Of a stretch of DNA of 64,000 nt, positions 1-7,326 are shown piece by piece. Source of the stretch: JAPOKJ01 sp031421635 (GTDB taxonomy: Bacteria > Pseudomonadota > Gammaproteobacteria > Burkholderiales > Burkholderiaceae_E); assembly GCA_031421635.1 (NCBI GenBank), contig JANOPA010000064.1:62001-126000 (forward strand), written 5' to 3'. The notes below the pieces were generated by a model. It was not told where the DNA came from. It saw only the letters and a list, made by a program, of their open reading frames with translations, and ran no database searches. The translations under genes and the position numbers were made by a program. The number at the start of each line of letters is the position of its first letter. Position 1 is the stretch's first letter.

Positions 1-2
1 TG

Positions 3-101
3 AACGAAGATGAACTCATGGATATGATCAATGCCGAAGTGAAGGCCGTCCGCGCAGAAAGGAGAGCCAAGGCTCAGACCAATAGCCCTCAAGCGTCGTG
101 A
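3..101 (+). CDS. C-terminal end of an antitoxin-like protein (partial)
   Basis: This is the 3' end of a reading frame that enters from the left edge; 32 codons are visible, ending in TGA at 99-101. The peptide is short, charged and Ala/Glu/Arg-rich (it contains NEDELMDMINAEV), which suits the C-terminal tail of a small DNA-binding antitoxin. Its TGA overlaps the GTG start of the PIN-domain gene as GTGA, the usual arrangement in type II toxin-antitoxin pairs. The antitoxin family cannot be decided because the N-terminal DNA-binding part lies outside the window. The call rests on position and coupling, not on a recognised domain. Confidence 0.5.
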   Translation, partial: NEDELMDMINAEVKAVRAERRAKAQTNSPQAS

Positions 102-514
102 GGGTTGTTCTCGATACCAATATCATCATCTCGGCACTGATCTGGGGAGGCCTGCCCGCTCGGCTCATTCAGGCCGCCGTCGATGAGAAGATCACGCTCT
201 ACACTTCACCGCAGCTCCTCAGCGAACTACGTGAGGTCATCAACCGGCCTCACCTTGCTGCCCGACTCCTTGCCAAGCAATCCTCGGCCACCCAAGCCCT
301 CACGTTTTACCAAGGACTCGCCATCAGCGTGTCGCCGCTCACGACCCCTCGCGTCGTCCCCAACGACCCCGACGATGATCATGTCGTCGCCGCTGCCGTC
401 GCCGCACAAGCCACTTTCATCGTCTCCGGCAACACCCGTGACCTCAAACCTCTGAGCTCCTACAACGGCATCACCGTGCTCTCACCTCGGCAGGCTATGG
501 ACATCTTTAGCTGA
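98..514 (+). CDS. PIN-domain toxin, putative VapC-like ribonuclease
   Basis: A 138-aa protein of the COG1569-like PIN family, expected to be a metal-dependent endoribonuclease toxin. Visible PIN signatures are the N-terminal VLDTN with Asp6, an SELREV motif with Glu43, the acidic PNDPDDDHV stretch at residues 87-95, and SGNTRDL near residues 109-115. In many relatives the last motif reads SGD; here Asn111 occupies that Asp position, although Asp92/Asp93 and Asp114 are present. Translation starts at GTG 98, inside the stop of the upstream antitoxin-like frame (GTGA), so the two are probably translationally coupled. The length is normal for the family. RNA target and activity cannot be read from sequence. 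Confidence 0.8.
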   Translation: MRVVLDTNIIISALIWGGLPARLIQAAVDEKITLYTSPQLLSELREVINRPHLAARLLAKQSSATQALTFYQGLAISVSPLTTPRVVPNDPDDDHVVAAAVAAQATFIVSGNTRDLKPLSSYNGITVLSPRQAMDIFS

Positions 515-531
515 GCAGCCCTCTACCCAGT

Positions 532-553
532 AAAAAACTCAAACCAGTGAGTT
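532..553 (-). terminator. Intrinsic terminator of the M91-effector/membrane-protein pair
   Basis: On the minus strand the transcript forms a 6-bp perfect stem (AACTCA/TGAGTT, 6-nt loop) followed directly by a run of T residues (plus-strand A's at 532-537). It lies about 30 bp past the stop of the minus-strand membrane-protein gene. The stem is short and AT-rich, so strength is uncertain. Confidence 0.5.
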
Positions 554-582
554 GCCCATGCAAGAAATAAGCGATAGACCTC

Positions 583-978
583 TCATACCGTCGGCCCTTT
601 CACTGAATCTTGCGTCGATGCCAAAGTCGCCAAGAACTTCGATAACAGGTATATCAACACGAGCGCTAAACCACTCATGGCAATAGGCGCTAAAAAATCG
701 TATATGAACAATGCAGCAGAGTCAGCAAGACTTGGCTTTTCACTGATCGATAGCCGGTAACCTGTAAGCATCACATATAAATCTCGCAGAGGTGCATTTA
801 CCCAGGCATCTAATCGCATCATGAAGTGACCACGATCACACACCCGCCAAACGCAGGTCCCCAAGTAAAAATAAAGCGCTCCCATAAAGACCAGATGGAA
901 CAATCCAACCGAGCCTAAAACTACCGATATCGCCTTTAATAAGCCGCGCATACCACTAAGGCTTAAAGCCACCCCCAT
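583..978 (-). CDS. Small membrane protein, possible partner of the M91 effector
   Basis: A hypothetical protein of up to 131 aa with no family that I recognise. It has a hydrophobic segment near residues 15-42 (VVLGSVGLFHLVFMGALYF), a polar Cys- and Arg-containing middle, and a second hydrophobic segment near residues 88-115. Two transmembrane helices are likely. ATG 978 overlaps the end of the upstream effector gene by 23 bp; an alternative ATG at 951 would start just after that stop. The overlap implies co-expression with the HEXXH protein. An immunity or export-partner role is an inference from this arrangement only. Confidence 0.55.
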   Translation of the reverse strand: MGVALSLSGMRGLLKAISVVLGSVGLFHLVFMGALYFYLGTCVWRVCDRGHFMMRLDAWVNAPLRDLYVMLTGYRLSISEKPSLADSAALFIYDFLAPIAMSGLALVLIYLLSKFLATLASTQDSVKGPTV

Positions 979-1543
979 GGTTCATAGTTGGATGCCTCAA
1001 CGGCGCCCTAGGATTAAGCTCCCTCACAATTGCGTTTTCAATGTGGACTGCAAACGGTTGGCTCCTAACCCCGCCGGATCTGCTTAAAGCTATGTCTAGC
1101 GCATGGCCTAGCTCATGACCGAGAAGCCGCTGCGCTGACTGTCTAAACTGATTACCGTCAACATCAAAGAATCCCGAAGCCACATCCCGTGTGTTAATCG
1201 ATATGAGGAAGGTTTGCCTTGGATCTCGCCCAAGTAGGCGATCAATAAAACCAGGCTTCGGTGTCATATCCCTCACCTCGGATGGTTGCGTGTCGTTGAC
1301 GTCAATGTAGAAGAGACGATCCGATGCCTGCAACACGGCACCAATATTTCTGGCCGTAGGAGACTGCGCACTGACTTCGCTCATCAGCGACATTCCCGCA
1401 ATCGATCCCTTCAACTCATTAAAGAGATACTCAACCCAACAGGAAATAATACCTGCAAAGGGCCCAATTGGGTTGTTTAAACCAGAGTCGTAGTCATACC
1501 TCAAAGACCGAGCAAAGGCCACAGAAAGTGATTGAGTGAACAT
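956..1543 (-). CDS. M91-type zinc metallopeptidase, putative effector/toxin
   Basis: A 195-aa protein with a clear zincin motif HELGHALD at residues 143-150, followed by an ENAIVREL segment (169-176) and PLR at 181-183. The HEXXH plus downstream E-N-x-x-x-R-E-L pattern is characteristic of the Peptidase_M91 effector family (NleD-like, PF14891). That family is found as type III effectors and as C-terminal toxin domains of polymorphic toxins. No signal peptide is visible. The N-terminal 100 residues show no domain I recognise, so this may be a free-standing effector or a toxin tip separated from a larger carrier. The downstream membrane-protein gene overlaps its 3' end. Substrate unknown. Confidence 0.65.
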   Translation of the reverse strand: MFTQSLSVAFARSLRYDYDSGLNNPIGPFAGIISCWVEYLFNELKGSIAGMSLMSEVSAQSPTARNIGAVLQASDRLFYIDVNDTQPSEVRDMTPKPGFIDRLLGRDPRQTFLISINTRDVASGFFDVDGNQFRQSAQRLLGHELGHALDIALSRSGGVRSQPFAVHIENAIVRELNPRAPLRHPTMNHGGGFKP

Positions 1544-1588
1544 CAGCCGTTCACTCGATTTATTTCAATGGCTGAACGCCCCAAGTCC

Positions 1589-1942
1589 TTAGTTTTTCAC
1601 CGATGGTTTCAGCACCGAACTAATCGCCCAGCTGATTACGCTGTACACCAAGGCCGCGACAATCGCCCAACCAAAGCTTGTGACGGTGAAGCCATCCAAG
1701 AATTTGGTCGCGAGCCAGAACATCAGACCGTTGATCACCAGGACAAATAAGCCGAGTGTGATTACGCTAATGGGCAAGGTTAAGATCACCAAGATTGGCC
1801 GAATTAAGGTATTGAGTAGGCCAAGGATCAAGGCGGCGATCAAGGCCGTGGTGAAGCTGCTGATCTGTACCTGGGGCAAAAGGTAGGGCAAAGCCAGAAG
1901 GCAGGCAGCATTAATCGCCCAACCGATTAAAATTCGAACCAT
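1589..1942 (-). CDS. Phage-holin superfamily IV (YvlD-like) membrane protein
   Basis: A 117-aa, almost wholly hydrophobic protein with four predicted membrane helices, including LLNTLIRPILVILTLPIS in the middle. It matches the mycobacterial four-TMS phage-holin family (COG1950, YvlD-like), which is common on bacterial chromosomes and usually unlinked to phage. An AAGGAG ribosome-binding site lies 8 nt before ATG 1942. There are no lysis or phage genes nearby, so a housekeeping membrane role is more likely than lysis. It is divergent from the Rieske oxygenase genes, and the roughly 145 bp between them should hold both promoters. Confidence 0.8.
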   Translation of the reverse strand: MVRILIGWAINAACLLALPYLLPQVQISSFTTALIAALILGLLNTLIRPILVILTLPISVITLGLFVLVINGLMFWLATKFLDGFTVTSFGWAIVAALVYSVISWAISSVLKPSVKN

Positions 1943-2088
1943 TATTCATTCTCCTTAACTGTTTTGAGTTCAGCTTATCTTATAGTGTCATCTGAATTTG
2001 CGGGTCTTACTCAAAATTCGCTGATCTTTATGGCGCTATCAATATTGCCTAAGTGACAGTATTGCTCAAGTTTGTGAATCGAGCCACC

Positions 2089-3363
2089 ATGACACTTACC
2101 TCTACGATTGAATCCCCCATCCAACTCCACTGGGAGCAGGATAACTGCAGCCGCACGCCTTATCAGGCCTATACGGACGACTCCATTTATCAACGTGAGC
2201 TGGAGCGTCTGTTTTATCAGGGCCACTGGGCCTATGTAGCGCTGGATTGTGAGATTCCAATGCCCGGCGACTTCAAAACCACCTTTATTGGTGAGCGGTC
2301 GGTCGTGGTGGTGCGCGACAAGGACGGCTCGGTTAATGTGGTGGAGAACCACTGCGCCCATCGCGGAGTACGTTTTTGCCAGAAGGACTTTGGCAATGCC
2401 AAGGACTTTACTTGCCCCTATCATCAGTGGAACTACGACCTGAAGGGCAACTTGGTTGGCCTGCCCTTTCGTCGTGGCGTGAAGGTGATTGAAGACGGTA
2501 AGCCCAAGATGCAAGGGGGCATGCCCGTCGACTTCAAGCTTGAAGATCATGGTCTCAACAAACTCAAAGTGGCCTGCCACAACGGCCTTATTTTTGCGGC
2601 CTTTGATGCAAATGTCGAGAGCTTTGAGAGCTATATCGGCCCTAAGGTGATGCCCTGGGTCAACCGCGTGTTTGATGGCAAAAAACTCACGCTTCTCGGG
2701 TATTCACGCCAGCGCATCCCGGGCAACTGGAAGCTGATGCAAGAAAATATCAAGGACCCCTATCACCCTGGTCTGCTCCATACCTGGTTCGTCAATTTCG
2801 GCCTATGGCGCGCCGATCAAAAATCGCAGATGGTGATGGATGATCATGGTCGCCATGCGGTGATGATCTCGCGCCGCAACGATGGCGGCAAAGCTGAGGT
2901 CACTCAAGGCGTTAGTAGCTTTAAGGAAGGCATGGCCTTGCGCGACGATAGACTGCTTGATGTGGTGCCTGAGCCTTGGTGGAATGGCCCGACCGTCACC
3001 ATGATGACGATCTATCCCAGCGTGATTTTGCAGCAACAGGTGAACTCCCTGTCCACTCGGCAAATTGTGCCGCACGGTGCTGGCGAGTTTGATTTCGTGT
3101 GGACCCATTTTGGCTTTGAGGGCGATTCACCCGAGATGACCAGGCGACGTTTGCGTCAGGCCAACCTATTTGGCCCGGCAGGTTATGTGTCTGCCGATGA
3201 TGGGGAGATTATCGAAATGTCACAACAGGGCTTTACGCAAGATCGTAAGGGGCATATCGTGGCCGAGTTGGGCGGCCGGGACGTGGGCGACACGGATCAT
3301 ATGGTGACCGAAACCCTGATCCGGGGCATGGCCAAGTACTGGCGCAAAGTGATGGGGGTTTGA
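2089..3363 (+). CDS. Rieske aromatic-ring-hydroxylating oxygenase, large subunit
   Basis: A 424-aa catalytic alpha subunit of a ring-hydroxylating oxygenase, numbered from ATG 2089; a GTG at 2053 would add 12 residues. The Rieske [2Fe-2S] ligands are Cys89, His91, Cys109 and His112 in CAHRGV and CPYHQW. The mononuclear iron site is visible in ENIKDPYHPGLLH, with the bridging Asp223 and ligands His226 and His231. The sequence resembles the salicylate 5-hydroxylase/anthranilate dioxygenase group (NagG/AndAc-like) from memory. The beta-subunit gene follows immediately. No ferredoxin or reductase gene lies nearby, so electrons must come from proteins encoded elsewhere. The aromatic substrate is not determined. 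Confidence 0.85.
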   Translation: MTLTSTIESPIQLHWEQDNCSRTPYQAYTDDSIYQRELERLFYQGHWAYVALDCEIPMPGDFKTTFIGERSVVVVRDKDGSVNVVENHCAHRGVRFCQKDFGNAKDFTCPYHQWNYDLKGNLVGLPFRRGVKVIEDGKPKMQGGMPVDFKLEDHGLNKLKVACHNGLIFAAFDANVESFESYIGPKVMPWVNRVFDGKKLTLLGYSRQRIPGNWKLMQENIKDPYHPGLLHTWFVNFGLWRADQKSQMVMDDHGRHAVMISRRNDGGKAEVTQGVSSFKEGMALRDDRLLDVVPEPWWNGPTVTMMTIYPSVILQQQVNSLSTRQIVPHGAGEFDFVWTHFGFEGDSPEMTRRRLRQANLFGPAGYVSADDGEIIEMSQQGFTQDRKGHIVAELGGRDVGDTDHMVTETLIRGMAKYWRKVMGV

Positions 3364-3368
3364 GGGAA

Positions 3369-3902
3369 ATGCAGACCAATCCAAAGGATATTCAAAGTGT
3401 CGACTCCCAATCTTGGCGCAGTCTGCGAGTTGATCCAGCGCTACGCAGCGAGATGGACGCACTCTATGCGGACTACGCTGCTGCGCTCGATCAAGCCCGC
3501 TATCAGGACTGGTTGAAGTTTTTTACGGATGATTGCGAGTACAAGATTCAGTCTCGCGAAAATCATGCTCGTGGTCTGCCCTTGGCAACCATGGCCTATG
3601 AGAGCCTCGGAATGTTGCAGGACCGAGTGTATGGGGTTGTGGAAACGTTAATTCATCAACCCTACACTCAGCGCCACGTGCTTGGACCCCTACGCTTTTT
3701 AAGCGCGCTACCGAACGAGCAACTCCGCCTCGAATGCAACTACGCCGTATTTCGAGTGAAGCTCAATCACCTGCCCGAAGTGTTTAACGTGGGGCGCTTT
3801 TTAGACACTTGGCGGTTTACGGAGTCGGGCTGGAAGTTATCCCATAAGCTCGTGGTGTTCGATTCGGATTTGATTCCGAATTCGATCATCTATCCGCTTT
3901 AG
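3369..3902 (+). CDS. Ring-hydroxylating oxygenase, small (beta) subunit
   Basis: A 177-aa protein of the SnoaL-like/NTF2-fold beta-subunit family (NagH/AndAd type), which builds the alpha3beta3 oxygenase and does not carry the active site. Features include the helical segment MDALYADYAAALDQARYQDW and a beta-rich C-terminus ending LVVFDSDLIPNSIIYPL. ATG 3369 is chosen; a TTG at 3360 overlapping the alpha-subunit stop is an alternative that would couple translation. The stop TAG (3900-3902) overlaps the TAA of the convergent grxD within the four bases TTAG. Confidence 0.8.
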   Translation: MQTNPKDIQSVDSQSWRSLRVDPALRSEMDALYADYAAALDQARYQDWLKFFTDDCEYKIQSRENHARGLPLATMAYESLGMLQDRVYGVVETLIHQPYTQRHVLGPLRFLSALPNEQLRLECNYAVFRVKLNHLPEVFNVGRFLDTWRFTESGWKLSHKLVVFDSDLIPNSIIYPL

Positions 3903-4222
3903 GCACCCTGAGCAGGCGCGTCGATAAGCTTTTGCAACTCGCCGCTCTCGGACATCTCGGCCATGATGTCTGAGCCGCCCACGAACTCACCTTTAATGTA
4001 AAGCTGAGGAATCGTGGGCCAGTTGGAGTAATCCTTGATGGCTTGGCGGACGTCGTCGTCTTCCAGCACGTTTACCGTCACCATGTTCTTCACGCCCGCG
4101 CTCTTCAGCATCTGGACAGCTTTTCCAGAGAATCCACATTGTGGAAATTGGGCAGTGCCTTTCATGAACAACACTACCGGGTGTTGCTTGACGGTTTGAT
4201 CGATAAAGTCTTTAGCTTCCAT
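3899..4222 (-). CDS. grxD: Monothiol glutaredoxin, Grx4 type
   Basis: A 107-aa CGFS-type glutaredoxin that carries or transfers [2Fe-2S] clusters together with glutathione and BolA-like partners. Visible hallmarks are FMKGTAQFPQCGFS with the single active-site Cys, the WPTIPQLY cis-Pro motif and the FVGGSDI glutathione-binding motif. The open frame runs far upstream, but homology begins at MEAKDF. ATG 4222 has an AGGA at 7-nt spacing, which supports it over ATG 4228. In the betaproteobacteria I recall, grxD follows prmC; here prmC lies about 27 kb away on the same strand. Confidence 0.93.
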   Translation of the reverse strand: MEAKDFIDQTVKQHPVVLFMKGTAQFPQCGFSGKAVQMLKSAGVKNMVTVNVLEDDDVRQAIKDYSNWPTIPQLYIKGEFVGGSDIMAEMSESGELQKLIDAPAQGA

Positions 4223-4382
4223 ATTCATTTCCTTTCCGGTAATTTTACGGCAAATCGCGCTGGACCACGAGAACCGACCCCATGATTGGTCGAATGTTGC
4301 CGCTGATTTATATCGGTAGGTTCTATCGGCCATGAAAACAGGTCCTTCCCTACACTCCTTTTGACCGCTATCTTTTCTCCCT

Positions 4383-5255
4383 ATGAACAACGAACTTTTT
4401 GGTTTTGCTCTGGGGCATATCGACATTGGCAGCGGAATCGCACTCGCCTGCGGAGGTTTGGTCGTTGGTTTTATTGTTGGCCTGACAGGTGTTGGCGGGG
4501 GTTCATTAATGACTCCGCTGTTGATTCTGCTGTTTGGCATCAAACCCCATTTGGCGATTGGCACCGACCTTTTGTTCGCGGCCATCACTAAATCGGGAGC
4601 GCTCCCGAACTTGATTCGACAGCGTCGCATCGATTGGCCAGTGGTTGGACTATTAGGGCTAGGCAGTGTCTCCGCCAGTCTGGCAACCATGAAATTTATG
4701 CAAATGCGAGGACCCGCCAGCGACTCCTGGCAGACCCTGAGTTGTCACTTACTTGGCGCAATGTTAGTGCTCACCGCCATTTCAATGCTGTACAAAGTCT
4801 GGCGTACAAAGCCCCACCCTAAATTGCTGATTCAAGGCCTCACGGACCCAACATCGCCTGTCGATGCTCTTGAAAACAGCAAGCGCCCACTGACTTTTCA
4901 AAAATCACTGGCCTGTATTTTGTTGGGCATCGCGCTCGGCATCATGGTAACCCTCACCTCAGTCGGGGCAGGTGCCATCGGAACAGCCGTATTGATAGCT
5001 CTTTTTCCGGCCATGCCCCTGGCACGCATTGTCGGCAATGACATCGCCCATGCCATTCCTTTGACACTTGTCGCCGGCCTGGGTCACGCCTGGTTAGGCA
5101 CGGTCGACTGGCTCATGCTCGCCTGGCTCTTGGTTGGATCACTTCCAGGTATTTGGCTGGGAACCCATAGCTTTAAGCGCGTGTCGGAACGTTGGGTACG
5201 AGGGGGGTTGTCGCTACTTCTGGCTTACGCGGGAATAAGACTCGCGCTGACTTAG
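4383..5255 (+). CDS. TauE/SafE-family membrane permease
   Basis: A 290-aa polytopic membrane protein of the TauE/SafE (sulfite/organosulfonate exporter, DUF81) family. The N-terminal repeat carries the family signature GLTGVGGGSLMTPLL near residues 34-49, with a second half repeat around VTLTSVGAGAIGTAVLIALFP; about eight membrane helices are visible. Members export or import small anions such as sulfite, sulfoacetate or other organic acids. The gene converges on the flavoprotein gene with a TTAG stop overlap (5252-5255). Being next to the catabolic operon it may move that pathway's substrate, but this is inference. Confidence 0.85.
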   Translation: MNNELFGFALGHIDIGSGIALACGGLVVGFIVGLTGVGGGSLMTPLLILLFGIKPHLAIGTDLLFAAITKSGALPNLIRQRRIDWPVVGLLGLGSVSASLATMKFMQMRGPASDSWQTLSCHLLGAMLVLTAISMLYKVWRTKPHPKLLIQGLTDPTSPVDALENSKRPLTFQKSLACILLGIALGIMVTLTSVGAGAIGTAVLIALFPAMPLARIVGNDIAHAIPLTLVAGLGHAWLGTVDWLMLAWLLVGSLPGIWLGTHSFKRVSERWVRGGLSLLLAYAGIRLALT

Positions 5256-6628
5256 CGTTGACTGGCGATGGACTGTGCAGCGATCCACCCTCCAGCAATC
5301 GCGGACAGCAGTCCGTTTCCAGAAAGATAGCCCTCCACGGTTCGGCCAGACACCCCCCTGGCAGCACCCCCTCCCGCCCACAAGCCAGGAATAAACTCCG
5401 GCGATCCTGCAAGCAGTCCTGCGTGAGCCTTCAGCACGCGACATTCACTGTCGACTTCGAGGCCACCCTGGGTGTGAAACAAGGCGCCGGTCACTTTGAT
5501 GAGATAAAACGGGCCAATGAGCGGACGCTTGCAAACTCTTCCGAAATGCGCCTCATCGGGCTTCTCTTGCACTATCGCGCCAGGCGAGCAGGTTGCCCGA
5601 GCAAACCTTTTGATTGTCTCTATCACGCTTTCCGCATCAAGCTCGCCATGCCCCACAAGCGGTTTGATGGCTCCAGCCTTCTCGGCCTCGACAAAATCAG
5701 GGAAGCTGCGCGCAAGTTGCAGGCCTTGCTCGTCAATGACATTCCAAGCCACGCGGCCGGGCTGTGCAAGCACAGCCACGGCAGCCTCAGAATAGCCGCG
5801 CGTCTCATCATGAAAGCGCTCGCCCTCGGCGTTAACCTGAATGCCGCCCTCCATCATCAGCGCCCAGGAAATTAACGCTCCTTGCGGTGTGGCCCAAGAG
5901 CCATGACCTTGATAAGCCGACAAATCGGCCGTCAATGCGCCGAGACTTACTCCCCAGCGTAAAGCACTTCCATCATTGCCCGTATGCCCTGCAAATACAG
6001 CCTCGGCCATCTCTGGAATATAGCGCCTCACCATATCCGTGTTGCCACCATAACCGTTACAAGCCAGCATCACTGCGCGAGCATGCAAGGATTCAATGCT
6101 CCCGTCTGGAGTTTGGTAACGCAGTCCAGTGACCGAACCTGCCACCGCAATCAAGGAATCGACGCGACTCTCACCCAGAATGACGATCTGCCCTTGAGCC
6201 GCCGTATTCAATAAGCGCGCCATCAGCGCAGCACCCGTACGCTGCGGCAAAGTATGCATGCGCCGTACACGATGTCCGGGATACAAAAAGCCATCGAGCA
6301 CTTCAAATTCAAAGCTATGGCTAGCCTCTAGCCAATTAATCGCTGATGCCACTGCCTGCACATAAGCCCGCACCAAATGATGGGGCGCTTGGCCGCAAGC
6401 TTTGTGCTGAATATCGTACTCAAACATCTCGAAACTATCGGCAATGCCGAGGCTTCGCTGCACTCTAGTGGCCGCCGCCGGAATGAAACCCGACGACAAG
6501 GCTGTCGAACCACTCGGTGTTGTATCTCGCTCGATCACAATCGTCTCGACACCTAGCGCTTTAAGCCGCAGTGCGCAGATTAAGCCACAAGCACCCGCAC
6601 CCACAATGACGACCGGATCAGTCGACAT
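5252..6628 (-). CDS. FAD-dependent oxidoreductase, fumarate reductase/ketosteroid dehydrogenase type
   Basis: A 458-aa flavoprotein starting VVIVGAGACGLICALRL, the dinucleotide-binding GxGxxG fold, followed by ERD for FAD ribose binding. The middle contains GERFHDETRGYSE, which resembles the substrate/proton-shuttle segment of the succinate dehydrogenase/fumarate reductase flavoprotein family, and the C-terminus has GLWAGGGAARGVSGRTVEGYLSG-type FAD contacts. This family adds or removes hydrogen at a C-C bond next to a carboxylate or carbonyl. It is the last gene of a six-gene overlapping operon. ATG 6628 is chosen; a GTG at 6649 would overlap the upstream stop by one base (TAGTG) and add seven residues. 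Substrate unknown. Confidence 0.8.
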   Translation of the reverse strand: MSTDPVVIVGAGACGLICALRLKALGVETIVIERDTTPSGSTALSSGFIPAAATRVQRSLGIADSFEMFEYDIQHKACGQAPHHLVRAYVQAVASAINWLEASHSFEFEVLDGFLYPGHRVRRMHTLPQRTGAALMARLLNTAAQGQIVILGESRVDSLIAVAGSVTGLRYQTPDGSIESLHARAVMLACNGYGGNTDMVRRYIPEMAEAVFAGHTGNDGSALRWGVSLGALTADLSAYQGHGSWATPQGALISWALMMEGGIQVNAEGERFHDETRGYSEAAVAVLAQPGRVAWNVIDEQGLQLARSFPDFVEAEKAGAIKPLVGHGELDAESVIETIKRFARATCSPGAIVQEKPDEAHFGRVCKRPLIGPFYLIKVTGALFHTQGGLEVDSECRVLKAHAGLLAGSPEFIPGLWAGGGAARGVSGRTVEGYLSGNGLLSAIAGGWIAAQSIASQR

Positions 6629-6648
6629 AAGTACGCCGCTGTGACCCA

Positions 6649-7326
6649 CTAACCCAGCGCATGTAGCGCCTGCTTACAGCTCAATACCTGGGCGACAGTG
6701 CGAAGGTCCTCCAGACTGGCGAGATGAGCCGCCTCACTAAACGCGGCGCATCCATCCTCGAGGACCAGGACTTGATAGTCCCTCATGTGGGCGTCACGCG
6801 CAGTACTCGCGACGCCGCCGTTAGTCACAATGCCAGCAATAATTACGGTATCGATACGATTCTTACGCAGGATCCAATCAAGTTGCGTATTAAAAAAAGC
6901 GGAGTAGGCCACCTTGCATACTTGCGCGTCTACCCAGGGCGCCAATTCAGGCATCAAGGACTGCCCTGTTGAGCCCGGCGCGAAATCGCCTTTCGCCAAG
7001 AAGGGTCGAAGCTTTTTGAGATGGGCCGACACAATGGGTTCACCGTCAGCAGCAGGCCAGAGCGTGAACAGGCTTGCGGCAACATAACCCCCTAAACCCT
7101 TCAAGCTCCGGGCAACGGGCAATACTTTGGCAGGCAATAATTGCGCGGCGCTAGAGGCCGCGCCAGCGCGTCCATAGGCGCCCCTTGGCGACAAAAAATC
7201 TTGTTGCAAATCAATCAGAATAAGAGCGCAATGCCTTGGGTCGAGTGCAAGTTCTGGATCAACGGGCAGGGCGACGGGAACGACGCCAACCGAAATCTCG
7301 CACCTTACCTTCGTGGACTCACTCAT
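6649..7326 (-). CDS. Isochorismatase-fold hydrolase lacking the catalytic cysteine
   Basis: A 225-aa isochorismatase-like hydrolase. The catalytic Asp is seen in ILIDLQQDF (Asp39) and the Lys in KVAYSAF (Lys138). The nucleophile motif, normally TN-x-C-V-x-S-T, reads TNGGVAST, so Gly171 stands where amidohydrolases of this fold (nicotinamidase, N-carbamoylsarcosine amidase) have Cys. The same Cys-to-Gly replacement is known in true isochorismatases such as EntB and PhzD, which hydrolyse vinyl ethers using Asp and Lys. The ATG overlaps the stop of HyuA as ATGAGTGA. It probably acts after the hydantoinase-type step, but the reaction may not be amide hydrolysis. Confidence 0.8.
   Translation of the reverse strand: MSESTKVRCEISVGVVPVALPVDPELALDPRHCALILIDLQQDFLSPRGAYGRAGAASSAAQLLPAKVLPVARSLKGLGGYVAASLFTLWPAADGEPIVSAHLKKLRPFLAKGDFAPGSTGQSLMPELAPWVDAQVCKVAYSAFFNTQLDWILRKNRIDTVIIAGIVTNGGVASTARDAHMRDYQVLVLEDGCAAFSEAAHLASLEDLRTVAQVLSCKQALHALG

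Noticed and set aside
956..1543. Rhs C-terminal fragment, because of the SLRYDYDSGLNN segment
   Set aside because: No YDPxxGRFxSxDP hyperconserved Rhs motif and no upstream Rhs core; only the M91-like motifs are supportable.
1589..1942. Prophage remnant, because of the phage-holin family hit
   Set aside because: This holin-like family is mostly chromosomal, and no other phage gene is nearby.
4223..4690. Longer glutaredoxin with a 155-residue N-terminal extension (open frame to 4690)
   Set aside because: The extension is antisense to the TauE-type gene and has no glutaredoxin homology; ATG 4222 has a proper ribosome-binding site.
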